Shown here: piece by piece, positions 1 to 18,181 of the stretch
Layout: every line of letters starts with the position of its first letter
Position numbering within the stretch: the first letter of the stretch is position 1
DNA from: Ancylostoma caninum
Taxonomy: Eukaryota > Nematoda > Chromadorea > Rhabditida > Ancylostomatidae
Assembly: GCA_037903475.1 (NCBI GenBank)
Contig: JBAJFG010000487.1
Span: 496,001-560,000 of the forward strand
Direction of reading: 5' to 3'
Length of the DNA stretch: 64,000 nucleotides
Notes under the pieces: generated by a model
Seen by the model: the letters and a program-made list of their open reading frames with translations, nothing else
Database searches by the model: none
Told to the model about the DNA's origin: nothing
Translations under genes and position numbers: made by a program

Positions 1-123
1 ATTCCGCTGTTATAATGGATAGAGAAAAGGGAAAGGAATAGAAAATGGAAGAAGAAAATTCTGGGAATAATTAACCCTAGATAAAGCTATAAATACTATA
101 ATACTATATGTATTGCTAAATAC

Positions 124-384
124 CAGTGGCGGAAGCAGGGGGGTAAAAAGGAGGGCGGGGACGAGGGCGAGGAGGGTAAAAATCTTGTATTAGTTTATTT
201 CTGATTGTTCACTTCTATTATGTTCACTTCTATTATTATTTTTGGAATGATTTTTATTATATCTATTGTTATAAAATATTTTCTTTAATTTTACTTTCCA
301 TGGGTCCCCAAAGGGGCGGAGACCCCCACTTCCTCCCACGGCGCCCCCCCCCCCTCTCCCGCCCACTTTCTACGTCCGGCATTG
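124..384. mobile_element. hAT-type MITE, copy 1
   Basis: Non-autonomous element of 261 bp with imperfect terminal inverted repeats: CAGTGGCGGAAGCAGG on the left and TACGTCCGGCATTG on the right. It is flanked by a perfect 8-bp target duplication, CTAAATAC, at 116-123 and 385-392. Eight-base duplications are typical of the hAT superfamily. The interior has G-rich and C-rich arms around an AT-rich core, and no transposase. Relatives lie at 6918-7170, 59632-59906 and, as fragments, near 26.4 and 56.3 kb. Confidence 0.8.
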
Positions 385-6917
<6,533 letters not shown>

Positions 6918-7170
6918 CAATGGCAGAAGCAGGAAGTGGGCGGAGGGTGGGGGGGGGGGGTGGTGTGGGAAAAAGGTGGGGTCTCCATCGCTCTGCGGAC
7001 ACAGATGGAAAACAAAATTAATCAAAATATTGAATTTAATAATAAACAATTGATAAAGAATATTTAGAAAGCAAAAATGGTAGTAAACAATTAAAAATGA
7101 AGTGATACAGGATTTTTGTTTGTTTCGTAGACTAATTTCAAAAATTCGCCCCCTCCTGCATCCGCCACTG
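6918..7170. mobile_element. hAT-type MITE, copy 2
   Basis: The left end CAATGGCAGAAGCAGG and the right end CCTGCATCCGCCACTG are imperfect inverted repeats of the same family as 124-384 and 59632-59906. It has the same G-run/AT-rich-core layout. The eight bases flanking each side do not match, so this copy is old, rearranged or chimeric. Confidence 0.6.
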
Positions 7171-8630
7171 CTGGACGCAGGTCTTTTATAGAGGCGTGCA
7201 CTGGATTTGGAGTGAAGCGGCGGCAAAACTGGACGAAATAATGGTAGTTCAAGAAAAAAAGTGAAAGAAAAATAGAAAAAAAAGTTAAAAGGGATCTTTG
7301 TCTGTTACTTATCTATTCGATCATTTGTTTCCGCTTTTAGAGGTACGCTTAGAAAATCTTTAAAAAATGAACGGTTACTGCACATGAGAACAAACAAAAT
7401 TTACGTTTCTATGAACTATCGTTCCTACATAACAGACTTTTGCAATTACAGACAACGTAAAATATCTCCACGCCCTCCGAAAAACCCCCAGCACTCCCCT
7501 ACGGTACATAAATTCAGCCCAAAAATCTCAGCTCAGAGCTAAATGAAGCAAATAAATGATAGAAAGCGTGACAGAAAAATTGAGGAAAGTGGAAATTTCG
7601 CTGCTATCGATGTTTTCCCGTGGGATATCCAGGTCAATAGGCGAGAATCGTGTGTGAGGTCCGGGTCAGGCGGAGGGGGGGGGGCATCTCCCCACCAACA
7701 AAGCTCATGGCTTAACAAACGAAGCGGAAGCATCAGACTCCATCGATACCTAAGGGGACCGCTGTTGCTAAGGGAATGAGTGGCAGCGACAGTACATCGT
7801 CCACAAGCAGCTACAGTACTACCTTTTTATAGCGTGGACTATAGAACAATTGCACTTTTACAATTTAGTTTCAGGGACGATTTAGTTTTTGTGAACTTTA
7901 TCGACGTCAAAAGTAATTTACACTAATGGGAGCTATAAAAATGAATTATTCTAGAGACATAAACGGCACGTTTTCCAGTTGGGGATCAATATCGTGAGGT
8001 TACTGTAACAGATGAACATAGTGAACTTAAAGGACATTTGGGCTCAGAATAGCAAGATGTACCATATTTGGCTTGAGCAATTCGCCGCTTCTCTTTGAGC
8101 GGAAAGCTTCGGAGCCCCCCCCCCCCCCCCCTCCCTTCCCCCTAGAACCTTCATTATCCCCCCCCCCTCCACGGGATGACCATAACATTGAAAGTGTTAA
8201 GACATTAAACATAAACAAAAAGCAGCCGATGAATTCTGGTGCCTATATTGCCTTACTGTCACAGGACCGTGCACCAATGAAACTATAATAGAAAATTATA
8301 GGCGAAAAAAGCTGGCACAAGACTGGAAAAAAGTCTGGGAATGTGTTCCCGTAACAAAGGTGTCGTTGAAATGTCCAGGGTGATGACATGGGGCTGACTC
8401 ATTGTAATCCTTGCGAGGACGACACAGAGTGCACGCCCAAATAAACCTCTCTGTCTGACTGATAACGAGAATAATAGGGATGACTGTTTGATATGGAGAG
8501 CTTATAGGCTGAAGAAATTAGGGCGCTAAGGTTTTGGCACCTGAGGGAATTAACGTTTTTCGGAAATTGCAGCTACAGCTGAGCAGGAATTAAAAAATGC
8601 ACGAGGGTGTAGAACTCCAGAGATCACATA
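7171..8630. other. Intergenic, no gene recognised
   Basis: Contains poly-G and poly-C runs (for example near 7672 and 8116-8168) that produce short proline- or glycine-rich open frames on both strands. No exon structure, RNA gene or mobile element could be supported here. Confidence 0.5.
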
Positions 8631-8903
8631 CAGTGAGCATCAATGGCGCTGCGTTTACGTTTTCGCGGACACGGGAAGCACGCGACGCGACCGCGCCGCT
8701 CGCGCTGAAGTCACCGCCGTATTGGTGAATTAGGGTTTCTTTGATAGTTTTTGATCATATCCAATGTTAACTTTCACAAAAACTAACTAGTTACCAAGAA
8801 AACCCTATAGTTTGCCGTCGTGTCGAGGATTCCTGCGGGAGCGGCGCGGTCGCGTCGCGTGCTTCCCGGGTCCGCGAAAAAACATCGCCATTGACGCGCA
8901 CTG
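8631..8903. mobile_element. TA-flanked MITE with ~70-bp GC-rich terminal inverted repeats
   Basis: The element is 273 bp. It starts CAGTGAGCATCAATGGCG and ends in the reverse complement of CAGTGCGCGTCAATGGCG. The arms stay similar for about 70 bp through a CpG-rich core (GCACGCGACGCGACCGCGCC). TA dinucleotides flank both ends (8629-8630 and 8904-8905), the duplication expected of Tc1/mariner-type insertion, and the CAGTG termini resemble Tc1/Tc3. There is no coding capacity. Confidence 0.8.
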
Positions 8904-9237
8904 TAATTAGACATAGAGTTAGATATGTATGCAAATTTTACAGTGAGAGATGTAATAACCTTCTAGCTCTAGGTTTACTTTGATTTAAAAAAATCGACAT
9001 CATTGGTGGAAAACAAGTGTAAACTATGCCAGGAAACTGGGAAAAATAAAGGAAAGCTCCCGAAAAATCTATGAAATTGCCATTTCCAGTCGTTGAAGGT
9101 ATTCATTGAGTCTTTTACGTCGGGAAGACTCAGCAGAACTTGCGGAAATCGCTACACTCTGCTTACTGAACTCTATCCCACGACCAAATTCCCTTGACGA
9201 CTAAAGTGAGACTTGGTAAAACCGTCTTCCGGATTAT

Positions 9238-9462
9238 CGGATACTTACCACCCGCTTGCTCGCGTCAGGACCCGGTAGGATGGTGTGTAGAAAGCTGCTG
9301 ATCCCGGGTTTTCCTTGAGAAGAACAGTTCAGCTTTGTTCTAGGATGATTGACTAGGTGATAAAGCAAATTTGGGCACTGTCTGAACAAAATTCGAATGT
9401 TTTTCCCCATTTTCAAAAAGGAGAAACGGCATGACGCTACGCATGCGGGTGCTAAGTGTCCG
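9238..9462. mobile_element. Inverted-repeat MITE, family CGGACACTTACCACCCGC, copy A
   Basis: The left end CGGATACTTACCACCCGC and the right end, read inverted, CGGACACTTAGCACCCGC, bound 225 bp. The same termini bound 16791-16962. The target duplication is unclear: the flanks read ATTAT on one side and TAGA on the other. Confidence 0.6.
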
Positions 9463-10601
9463 TAGATGCGTCTTTCGTTGTCTCTCGGTCAGATCTTTGC
9501 CAGGAAGCATAACTTACTCTAAAATTCTCTAAGAAGCGCTCCACCAACTTCTTCCTGACATTTTTTTGTTTCTAAATATGCTTGGATATTTTTAAGAAAA
9601 CAGTAACGTACCCCATGCTCTGCTTGCTGGTCAAATACCCCGAATTTTTCAGGCACGCAAATCGGTGGAATTTGAAGAGAAAGTCTTATCACAACACGAA
9701 AGTCGGCCTAATTTGACAACATAGATCTCGGCTAATAGCGAAAAACAGTCGAGTCACTTCCAAGCACGGAGAAAACAGCGGAATTCACCTGTCCCTCTGT
9801 ATTTATAGCGAAAACTGGAAGAAAAATCGTTCAGAGAGTGCAATGATTCAGCAAAATGGAGAGGAAAGCTTTGATTTATTATGTTGTCACGGTCGTAATG
9901 TTTTTCTTTGAATCATTCCAAGTGCATAGGCAGGATGTTGATAAAATCCAGGCGCAAGCTCTCGTTTTGATGAATCATATAATAGAATGAACCATTTATC
10001 ACCGGTGAGGTTACAGAAGTGAGCTATTTACAAAGATAAATAGAATAAGTAGATGAATAAGCGAATAAATGAAGACCAATTATTATTATATAAATAAATG
10101 AGCAGATCGTAGACAAAACAGGGGAAATCACGCCGGCACTTTTGAACAGAATGAGCTACGATATTGGCATATCGGACAGGGACAGAAATGTAGTTTATAA
10201 AGGACGAAAATAGCATTTTATGCTCGAGCAAAAGCCGTTGATGTTTGTACTCGGAAAAAAAAACAGCCAAGGCAGGTGTGGCCAGCTGACTCGTTCGATG
10301 ACTAAGTGCTGGTGTTGGGAATTTTGCAGAAAGTCCGAGTTTACTAGCTTCACATCTGCCAAATGTACTACTATAGTGTGTTTCACAAGGGAACATAGTT
10401 GTGAAGATACCAGAGAAATAGAAAATGCGAGAAATAGTGCCGTATTTGGAGAGGCAGGCGAGAAATGCAGATCATGGGCACAAATACTCAACTATCGTCG
10501 TTTTTGGAGCAGATTATATGAAATTTAGCGATTTTCCAGTCTCTACAGGGCATCTCTGGATAAACTGCCCATTTCCGGACATTTTACATCATCCTGCGAC
10601 C

Positions 10602-10838
10602 CCTGACTAATCGTCCTATCGCAAAAACAAGCGCACTCATCACTTTTGAACGTAGCATTCCAACCAGTTCAGGATGAGTCAGTATGGGTGTAAGTGTTTC
10701 CAGATGACGGTGGGGATAGAGGAGACCATTGTTCATGTCCAGGGTCAACGCCGGGCCAGGAACGAGAGCAAATGGTGCTGGACGCATGGCAATCAGCTGA
10801 AGAGCCACCCTCGCCATTAATCGGCTGAGGCTATTTCC
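10602..10838 (-). CDS. Exon-like open segment of unknown gene
   Basis: Minus-strand open frame preceded by a TAGCCTCAG acceptor-like site near 10838 and ending in a stop near 10584. The translation includes HLETLTPILTHPELVGMLRS and looks protein-like. The only frame without early stops needs a phase-2 donor upstream, and the upstream candidate at 11.12 kb appears to end in phase 1, so the junction is unproven. No family was recognised. It could be a real terminal exon, a decayed gene or chance. Confidence 0.3.
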
Positions 10839-11122
10839 GCCCTTTCAATGAGATTGCGATGATTTAATTAAAAATTATAAGGTCTGGTGTAACGTAGTAA
10901 AAGCCAGAACGGCAATTCGCAAACGGACTGAGGGTAGGGAAATCCGGAAATTTTGTGAAAGGGGATGTTCAAAGATGTGTAAAAACCAATGCAAAACGAC
11001 GGAAACATGTCTGGGATACGTAGCAAGACCGAGGATCGCTCACACATGACCGATGTGATCGGTCATGGAGAAAAATCGGACTTGACGCCTTGAAATAGCG
11101 ATATTTTCTGCAATTGCGGACG

Positions 11123-11372
11123 TCACCGCCATAAATGTCCGACAGGTAGGCACCCATTTGAGTTCTCCGATACTGGAAATACTCTGTAAATGGGGAGGAC
11201 ACGGGAGTAATGTCCGTTTCTCTGTCTTCCTTGGAAATTCTGCTCAAAGATTCCTCCCACATTTCATTGAATTCTTCTGAGGTAGTGTTACATGTCTCAG
11301 CCACACCAGCTTTTTTGTGCAGTTGTAGACATGTAATAGCCCAGTGTCCGAAAATCATGATACATGAAAATC
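11123..11372 (-). CDS. Exon-like open segment of unknown gene
   Basis: Minus-strand frame rich in charged residues, including EEFNEMWEESLSRISKEDRE and TEYFQYRRTQMGAYLSDIYG. A possible acceptor (TTCCCAG) lies near 11373 and a GTGACG donor follows at about 11122. The composition is unlike the surrounding AT-rich shadows, but I recognise no domain. It may belong with the segments at 10602-10838 and 12270-12311, all in the same orientation. Confidence 0.3.
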
Positions 11373-12269
11373 TGGGAATCATATGTATATCATATGCTGG
11401 GATCATATGCTGGGAATCATATGTATAGTTATTTCTGGATGAAGAGAGAGAGAGAGAGAGCAGAAAAAAAAAGGATAAGAAGCGGGAGTGAGCACAGACA
11501 AAGAAAGGACACGCCCCCCAGAACGCTCTGAATTTCTGCCCATAAAAAGAATGGCAGAAGAGTCAGGTGAAATTTATCCGCCATTTCTTACGTAATATTA
11601 ACAATTCAGTCCGCAATCACAGGAAAAAAGCGCAGAATTCAATTTTTTGCGTACGTAGGAAGCCCCCTTCATAGAACAAAAACTCCTGGCACGTCATGGT
11701 AATGGGAGTAATGAAATCACCACATCCTGGCAACGAAGTACTGTAAATCGATGTTGTGAAATGGCAGAAAAACGGAAACAAAGGGGGACTTTTTCAGTAG
11801 AGCTATGCGTGAGCGGATGGGAACGAGAGCAAAATTGAGAAAACTTGTGTGAAATTAAAGAGTAAAGCTGTGGAACAGAAGAAATGAGAGATCCAGAGTA
11901 AGTCCGGAGACGAAATTGGAGGCAAAAAGAAAACGATAACGCAAAACATGGAATTACACCAGTTTTATTTCACAAAGATGATAATGATAAAAAAAACCCT
12001 CGCGATCCAGATCATGTGTAGTTTCGAAAGCGGTAGAATGTTTCAGAAAAAAAAACTTTTGGCCTCATAAAATTGACCAAAACTCCCTGATTTCTGCTAA
12101 AATTTCTACACTGAACTTCAACAAAAAAGTGAAAAAGTACAGTGAAGGTAGCTCTTTCCCAAGGATTTCCCAGCCTAGTATACCGAGAACTGTCATCTGC
12201 TCCTCGTTCAGTGGTAAATTATCAAAAAAAGAAAAAAAAACAAAGATTGCGGTCACTATGACGGGAAAA

Positions 12270-12311
12270 ACTACATACAGTGTACGGGCATGCTCCATCT
12301 GCTCCTTCAGA
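12270..12311 (-). CDS. Short exon-like segment of unknown gene
   Basis: A good acceptor (TTCGTTTGCAG) precedes 14 codons reading EFLKEQMEHARTLY, then a GTAGTT donor. The stretch downstream, which includes LGILGWEILGKELP, may be a further exon. No family was recognised, and support rests only on the splice-site pair and composition. Confidence 0.25.
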
Positions 12312-14896
12312 AATTCCTGCAAACGAATTTAATTAATGTCGAGGACATTTGCAATCCTGTAGGCTACGTCTGCTAGAACTAAAAGTTCGAAAACTGAATG
12401 GTTTACCATAAATAACTGCCAGCTAATCGTTAAATTTTGCAATTTCTGTAGCTAATCCATAAAAAAAAACGTATGGTTTCGTTGAATGTAGCGCAGCTTC
12501 TCCCCTTAGAAGGGATTTAAGATTCGGATTATACTTTTCCCCATAAAGAAAGTAAGAAACTAAAAAATAGAAAATACTAGTGGTCACTGTGGGCGCGTCA
12601 GAGAAAAGTGGATCTACGCCAAAAAAGGCCTGGAGAGTTGAAGTTTTAAAAACAAAGTTGTTGAAAAAAAAATACTGTTAAGTTCAACTAATTGCTAAAA
12701 AGTATTTGCAAAGTAGTAGTTAGAAGAAGGAGGTGGAAGTAAGCCAGTAAAGGTTCTCATACGGTTTATAGATGAATTTTGAGAAATGTTTGACGAAAAA
12801 CCATTTTCTTCTCGGAAATTCAACTAAAGCTCTTCTAAACATCTTAATTTGGATTTTTTAAAAATTCCGGATTAGTTCTCAACGAATTTCGGAAAAGATG
12901 GTGCAAATAAATTGAAGGATCTTTCGGAATTTTTTCAAAACTACAACTATTGTTGTCACTGTAATTGTTCGACCCCTGTGCTGTTCAACACATTTTGGCG
13001 AAAAATTTTCGATGAAACTCTTTGCACCTGTTGAATAAACATGCAATCCAATTTTTATGACCTTTGTGCAATTGCACAAATAGGGCCATTCGAAAAAAAT
13101 CATATATCCATGAAGCCTACCATTCTACAAAGACGGAATCACCACATTTAAACCCCAAATAGTCATGGCGTTCGTGGTCATAAACGGCGTGTGAGAGAGC
13201 ATTGAGAAGCAAGAGAACGCAGACATATTAAGGAAAAGTAAAGTAAACTGAGCTGTGAGTCAACGTGTGGTATCAGTGCAGGCTATCCCACACCCGCATG
13301 GCTGTACGAGTGTGTGAAGAAGCAGCGTGAGGGATCGGCTGGAAACTGAGCGAGGCCATCAATTGGCCCGACAACCGACAATCCTGGACTTTTTTCTGGA
13401 AATTCGGCGCGACATGCAAAGATTTTACATGCTAATTGCCGCCATGGGGATTCCTTTTTCTGTTTTTTTTTCAAATTGTCCACTTAAAGATAAGAAATGG
13501 GCTTTGGCTATCCAGAATTTTTCTTCTCATAAGAAACATGCATTGCACCATAGAAAAAAGTTGGATAAAATTTCTACTTCGGAAAAAGTACCGATCAACC
13601 AAATATTTGAAAAATCTGAATGTTCGAATATTCAAACAAAAACCGAAAATTTAATAATAATGTTAGCACATGGTTATACTTCCACATTAATATTTTATTA
13701 AATTGGTGAGTTTTATCATACTTCTACCACTGGTATAATTTATTTTATAAATAGCTTTTTCAGTTTTACTATATTTTTTGGCAATCCTATCATTTGAATA
13801 TTCATTATGATCATCGAATGGAATAATTCACTTGGTCAAAAATGATACTTAAAAGGAGACAAATATAACTAGTTTTTTTTTTTGGAAATTCCCCCATAAT
13901 GAAAATAACGTTAGAAACTAAGAGGGATCAGAGATGAAAATTGATGGAGTTCATCAAGAGATGTTTGTCATCCAAAGATTCTACGCAGACGACTTTACAA
14001 CGACTAGAGACCGCTTCCAGACGATGGGGGGGGGCATATGTAGACTCACTGGATTTTCATCTATGTTCTCTGTGTTCTCTCAGACTTCTTGCCCCTCTAG
14101 CATCACCGATGAGAAAGCATACAAATATGAAGAGAGCATAGACGGTGAGAGATGCGCCCATGTCTAGCTTATTCCCTGCCATTTGTCGACCGATGAACGA
14201 CGAATAGCAGTGAGAGAGTGTGAAAGTGTGAAGAGAACACAGACAGTGAGAGATGTGCCTTGCCTTTCCGGTTGCTTTTTGAATCGATGAGCAAGAGAGC
14301 TTGTAAGTGTGAAGAGGACACAGACAGCTACAGTTTCGCCCTGCCATCTCTCCCCCCCCCCTCTCCCCCTATGTTCTCAAATGATGGCTGGTGACGTCGG
14401 AAAACTGTGTCAGGCTAGAATTTCCAAGGAATTAGGTTCTAGAGGATTCCAGGATAAAAAAAGCAAATCAAGAGATTAACATAGGCCTTGAAACCCAGAT
14501 TTTCCAAGGGAATTGCATCACAAAAAGAAAAAGAGCAGTAAAACAGTGATCCGTGACAATTTTTGAAGATTAAGGTTGTAAGAATAAAAAAAATCCGATT
14601 TTGTGAAATGTTAAATGTGAAAAGCAAAAAATTGTAGTTGTAGCATTATTCTTTATATAATAGGATTGTGCAGAATAAAATTACTAGCTCAGTAGAATCA
14701 CAAAAGAAAAGTTCCCACAAGGGGGTGGAATTATTTGAAATTTTCCTGAGACAGACATCTAAACATTCCTTCTTAGACTGGGAATCCGGATAGGCACAAA
14801 AGGAACTAAAAAAGTTTTGAAAAAGGAAGAGTTACAGTCTCCTTTCATCCAGTTACAATCTTTCTTTCATAGGATTTTTATGTTGTTTATGAGGTA

Positions 14897-16171
14897 TTAG
14901 GTTGGTGCAAAAATAATGCGCGTTTTTCGCTGTTTCATCTTCGGTGCAGAAAACTTCCGGTGTTTCTTATCATCCGTATGAGAAGTTGCACAAGGTTTTG
15001 TAGTGAATTTCGTGACCTTTTCAAATGTCTCATGCATTTTGAGCAAAGTTCATGTTTTTGGTGAATTTTTAGTTGTGGAAGGAAAGGCGCCAAAACAAGT
15101 TTTTTGCAAAACTCACTTCAGCGAGCTGATACTCGACGGCATCGCAGCAGGAATCGCTCGGAATATCACCATAGTTTTGGCAAAGGGAATGTGAGCGAAT
15201 GCATTCCGCCGAGCCGCTCCCGAATTTTTCGGCTTGATGTGCCTTGCTTCGAAAGTAAGGAATGTCGCATAGGTCTTACTGGGGTTTGCGACCCCCAACT
15301 CATGGCAATAATTGAAGAGCACCCATCCAAAACAACATATTTGGTTTTGCAAACATTGCCGGTAATTGTTATCAGACCATCCCTCCCTTCAGTAAAAATG
15401 GGAGGATGAAAAAGCTTGACGAGTTGATGTTGCGCATACTGAACGAGTACCACATTGATCCTCGTTGAGAGGTCTGCTTCGCGTCTTTGTGGTGAAAGAA
15501 TTGCGACCAAACGGTCGATCGCTTAGTAGTTAAATATTAAGTATAGACCCTCTCCGACAAAATGAGGTGCCTTGCTCAACAGTTGGACTAGGAACATGCA
15601 CCGAAACACTCCCAGAAACCGAAGAAACACCAAAATAAGGTCACGGCGAATTTGTGGTGACCTGCTGCAAAAATTGCTCACTGCAGCTCATTCATTTTTC
15701 CTAATCTGGTAAGTGGTTTCAAGACGTAAATGAAATAAATTAGAAACTTCACTGTGTGACCCCAGTGTTGCTCAATAAAATGGATTCTTCACTCCTACAC
15801 GGTACCGTCCAGGCAGACCCCGCACAACAGATTCTTCACAGGTTCCAGCAACTGAGCTAAGAAGCTCGGACTCCTACATCATAATCAGCAAGCTTCTCGC
15901 TCACCGACTACCACTTCCCCGAGAACCTGGACGGCTTCTTCCGGGAGAATTTTCTCGAAGACTAAAGTGATACCAAAACTGCCCTCCTGAAGTTTGTTGA
16001 TTCTAGAAGGTCCTGTGAGAATTGCACGGCAGTCGCAGAACATCTATCTTATTGCTAAAGATCTGCGGATTACAATAGTTCTGAGCCTTTCGAAAAAGAT
16101 CGATTTTGAAAGAAGTTATGAGGTTCGGAATCAAAGGCATGAGAACGCGCATTATTTTTGCACCAACCTAA
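14897..16171 (+). mobile_element. Mariner element (decayed), 1,275 bp
   Basis: Terminal inverted repeats of about 28 bp beginning TTAGGTTGGTGCAAAAATAA match at both ends, and TA dinucleotides flank them (14895-14896 and 16172-16173). The length is that of a full mariner. The termini resemble those of the Hsmar1/cecropia group, to which the hookworm mariner bandit has been compared (recalled, not checked). The internal transposase is frameshifted; see the separate entry. Confidence 0.9.
15104..15972 (+). pseudogene. Mariner transposase pseudogene
   Basis: Fragments of mariner transposase appear in different plus-strand frames. Near 15.29-15.36 kb is a segment like the N-terminal helix-turn-helix region (LMAIIEEHPSKTTYLV). 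Near 15.9 kb SLTDYHFPENLDGFF corresponds to the conserved SPTDYHFFRNLDGFF block after the last catalytic Asp, followed by an EN and acidic tail. Stops and frame changes lie between. The canonical catalytic DD34D pattern cannot be read through, so the copy should be inactive, although its termini are intact. Confidence 0.75.
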
Positions 16172-16790
16172 TATTATTGTCACATGATTCAATCATGTAA
16201 TAAATAAATAAATAAATAAGCAAATAAATAAATATATCCATTGTTATCTCTATTGAATAGGAATGAGCTAGAAAAGGTAGAAACAGCTGATAGCACAGCG
16301 CTGTCTTCAGAATCCGGTTCGTCGATGAGTTTGGCTGCTGCTTGAATGATTCTGGATCGTGCAAGAAACGAGACACGCACCAACCACTTCACAGCCACTC
16401 CCACTGGCATCGCGACGCTGCTGGATCAGCGGCAAATTGTCGTGGAAATGCATCATTCTTCTGTGGTAATGTTCACCATTCATCATGTCATCTGCTGCAC
16501 ATACAGTCGTATTTTGTAGACGTAATTGCTATGTTTCAGGTATGATAAATGTGATTTCCAGGAGAAAAAAAAAACAAATGGGCTCGCTTTCTCAGGGCAC
16601 ATGTGTAGTGTAAGTGCAAGATCGCTAGATAAGGGGAAGCAGGATACCAATAGGATAGGCTAGTGATCTGGGCTGGGATTCATGAAACGATAACCAAGCA
16701 AGCCTGTGAGGATCAGCGCTATCTGCTGTCGTATAGACTGCGCTAGGCTAGGAGACGCAGGACGTCAAAGTTGGTTTGCTAGCTCGTCTA

Positions 16791-16962
16791 CGAACACTTA
16801 CTACCCGCACGCGTCGCGTCAAAAGATGGTCTAACTCATTCTAGCACCTTATTAGGCATATTAGGTCAAAACTGATCTGTCCTTCACAGGAAAAGACCAG
16901 GAACAGCCGCTTTTTATACACTGTCTCACCGCAGCCTGACGCGCGCGGGTGGTAAGTGTCCG
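16791..16962. mobile_element. Inverted-repeat MITE, family CGGACACTTACCACCCGC, copy B
   Basis: The left end CGAACACTTACTACCCGC and the right end (inverted) CGGACACTTACCACCCGC bound 172 bp. Both ends continue into a CGCGTC motif, as in copy A at 9238-9462. No coding capacity. Confidence 0.6.
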
Positions 16963-17979
16963 ATAATCTTGCTAGCCTGGTTTCCTCTGATTATGCATTC
17001 ATGAATCCTAGCCCTGCTCTATTCATGAATTTGTATGAGAAATTTCTATTTTTTTCATTTCCATAGATACTGAGCTGCACCTGGACAACAGTAGCTAAGG
17101 CTCAGCGATATTTTAATGTACTTAATTTATTCAGTGGAAAGTTAAACTGGCCTGGATATCTGTATATGCAAACAAAATACCTTCGGGCAACAATATTTTC
17201 CAGGGGATATCGACATAAACACAGGAAACCTCAGTAATCGAGTCCCTTGGACCTCACCATCTGTTTGGACAGGTCAAAACAAGTAGCGACGTGATCAGAC
17301 GAGAATTGGAACGGTGGCATCAACAAAAAATGGTGATACGCAGACAATCAGAGTGTCATGTTGCATGTGATGTACGTGCGAGCGGGTCTCGATCACTGGA
17401 GTATTTGCTAAAAAATGAATGACCCATGTGCAGAGCTACAAGGTCTCTTTTCCCTCTAGGATCTATCCATGATAAGGAGATGATTAGCAGTAGTTGTTTG
17501 GAAAATATCAGGAAAAGAACGTCGGAATGGTAGAGAATAACAGGCCCTAAACTTGCGGCAGGGCAACGCCTCGTACCAAGGCTGAGTCGTGCTGGATAAC
17601 AAGTAACCACCCCATGGTAAAGACTCAACCGTCGCCGCGGACGCCTTAAATAGTCTCCACTTGCTGTTTATTTCAACTGCATTACAAAAAATTATGCAAT
17701 TCCATGGTGTAACACTATTGCGAGGGATTATGCAACACCTCCTATAACTACGTATGCCCTTTGCAGGTACAAGTGCAAATTCGCCGAGCGGAAATGGTAC
17801 GAAGGGGAAGGCATAACTGCTGCTGCTCGTACAACGACCATATTTGGAATCTTCCAGCGATTATAGTTCTTCCGTGCGATTTTAGGTGGACGGATGGGCA
17901 TAAGCATCATGAAATGGGGCATAAACATGGTGGTCATTGAGCTGTATGTGTAGTCTGTTAGCCCAACGAGTGCCTATGG

Positions 17980-18181
17980 GGGAACTTTGTCTGCAATCAC
18001 GACCGCAGTGGTATGTGCTGGCCGATCGGCTGGTTAGGTTGGAAACAGTAGCGAAACAACAAAACAGAAGGAGTCACACCACATACATAGTAAAACTTAC
18101 ATAAGAAGGCTAAAAAAGTAGGTCGAACCGGCAGATCGGCTGGCCGATACCACTGCGGTCGTAATTGCAGACAAAGCCCTC
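17980..18181. mobile_element. MITE with ~58-bp terminal inverted repeats
   Basis: The left arm CTTTGTCTGCAATCACGACC from 17985 pairs with the right arm ending at 18176, whose inverse reads CTTTGTCTGCAATTACGACC. Similarity continues through GCAGTGGTAT and the GGCCGATCGGCTG region. About 200 bp in all, non-coding. The exact outer borders are uncertain. Confidence 0.65.

Larger units (their letters stand above)
8904..14896. other. Intergenic with unassigned exon-like stretches
   Basis: Holds an inverted-repeat MITE at 9238-9462, minus-strand exon-like segments between 10.6 and 12.33 kb (listed separately), a GA repeat near 11443, and a 124-codon plus-strand frame at 13327-13701 of unknown status. 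At 13.17-13.26 and 14.02-14.34 kb there are diverged repeats of a phrase like GTGTGAAGAGAACACAGACA. No recognised gene. Confidence 0.45.

Noticed and set aside
8073..8288. Proline-rich small protein
   Set aside because: Produced by poly-C runs; the opposite strand gives an equally open glycine-rich frame.
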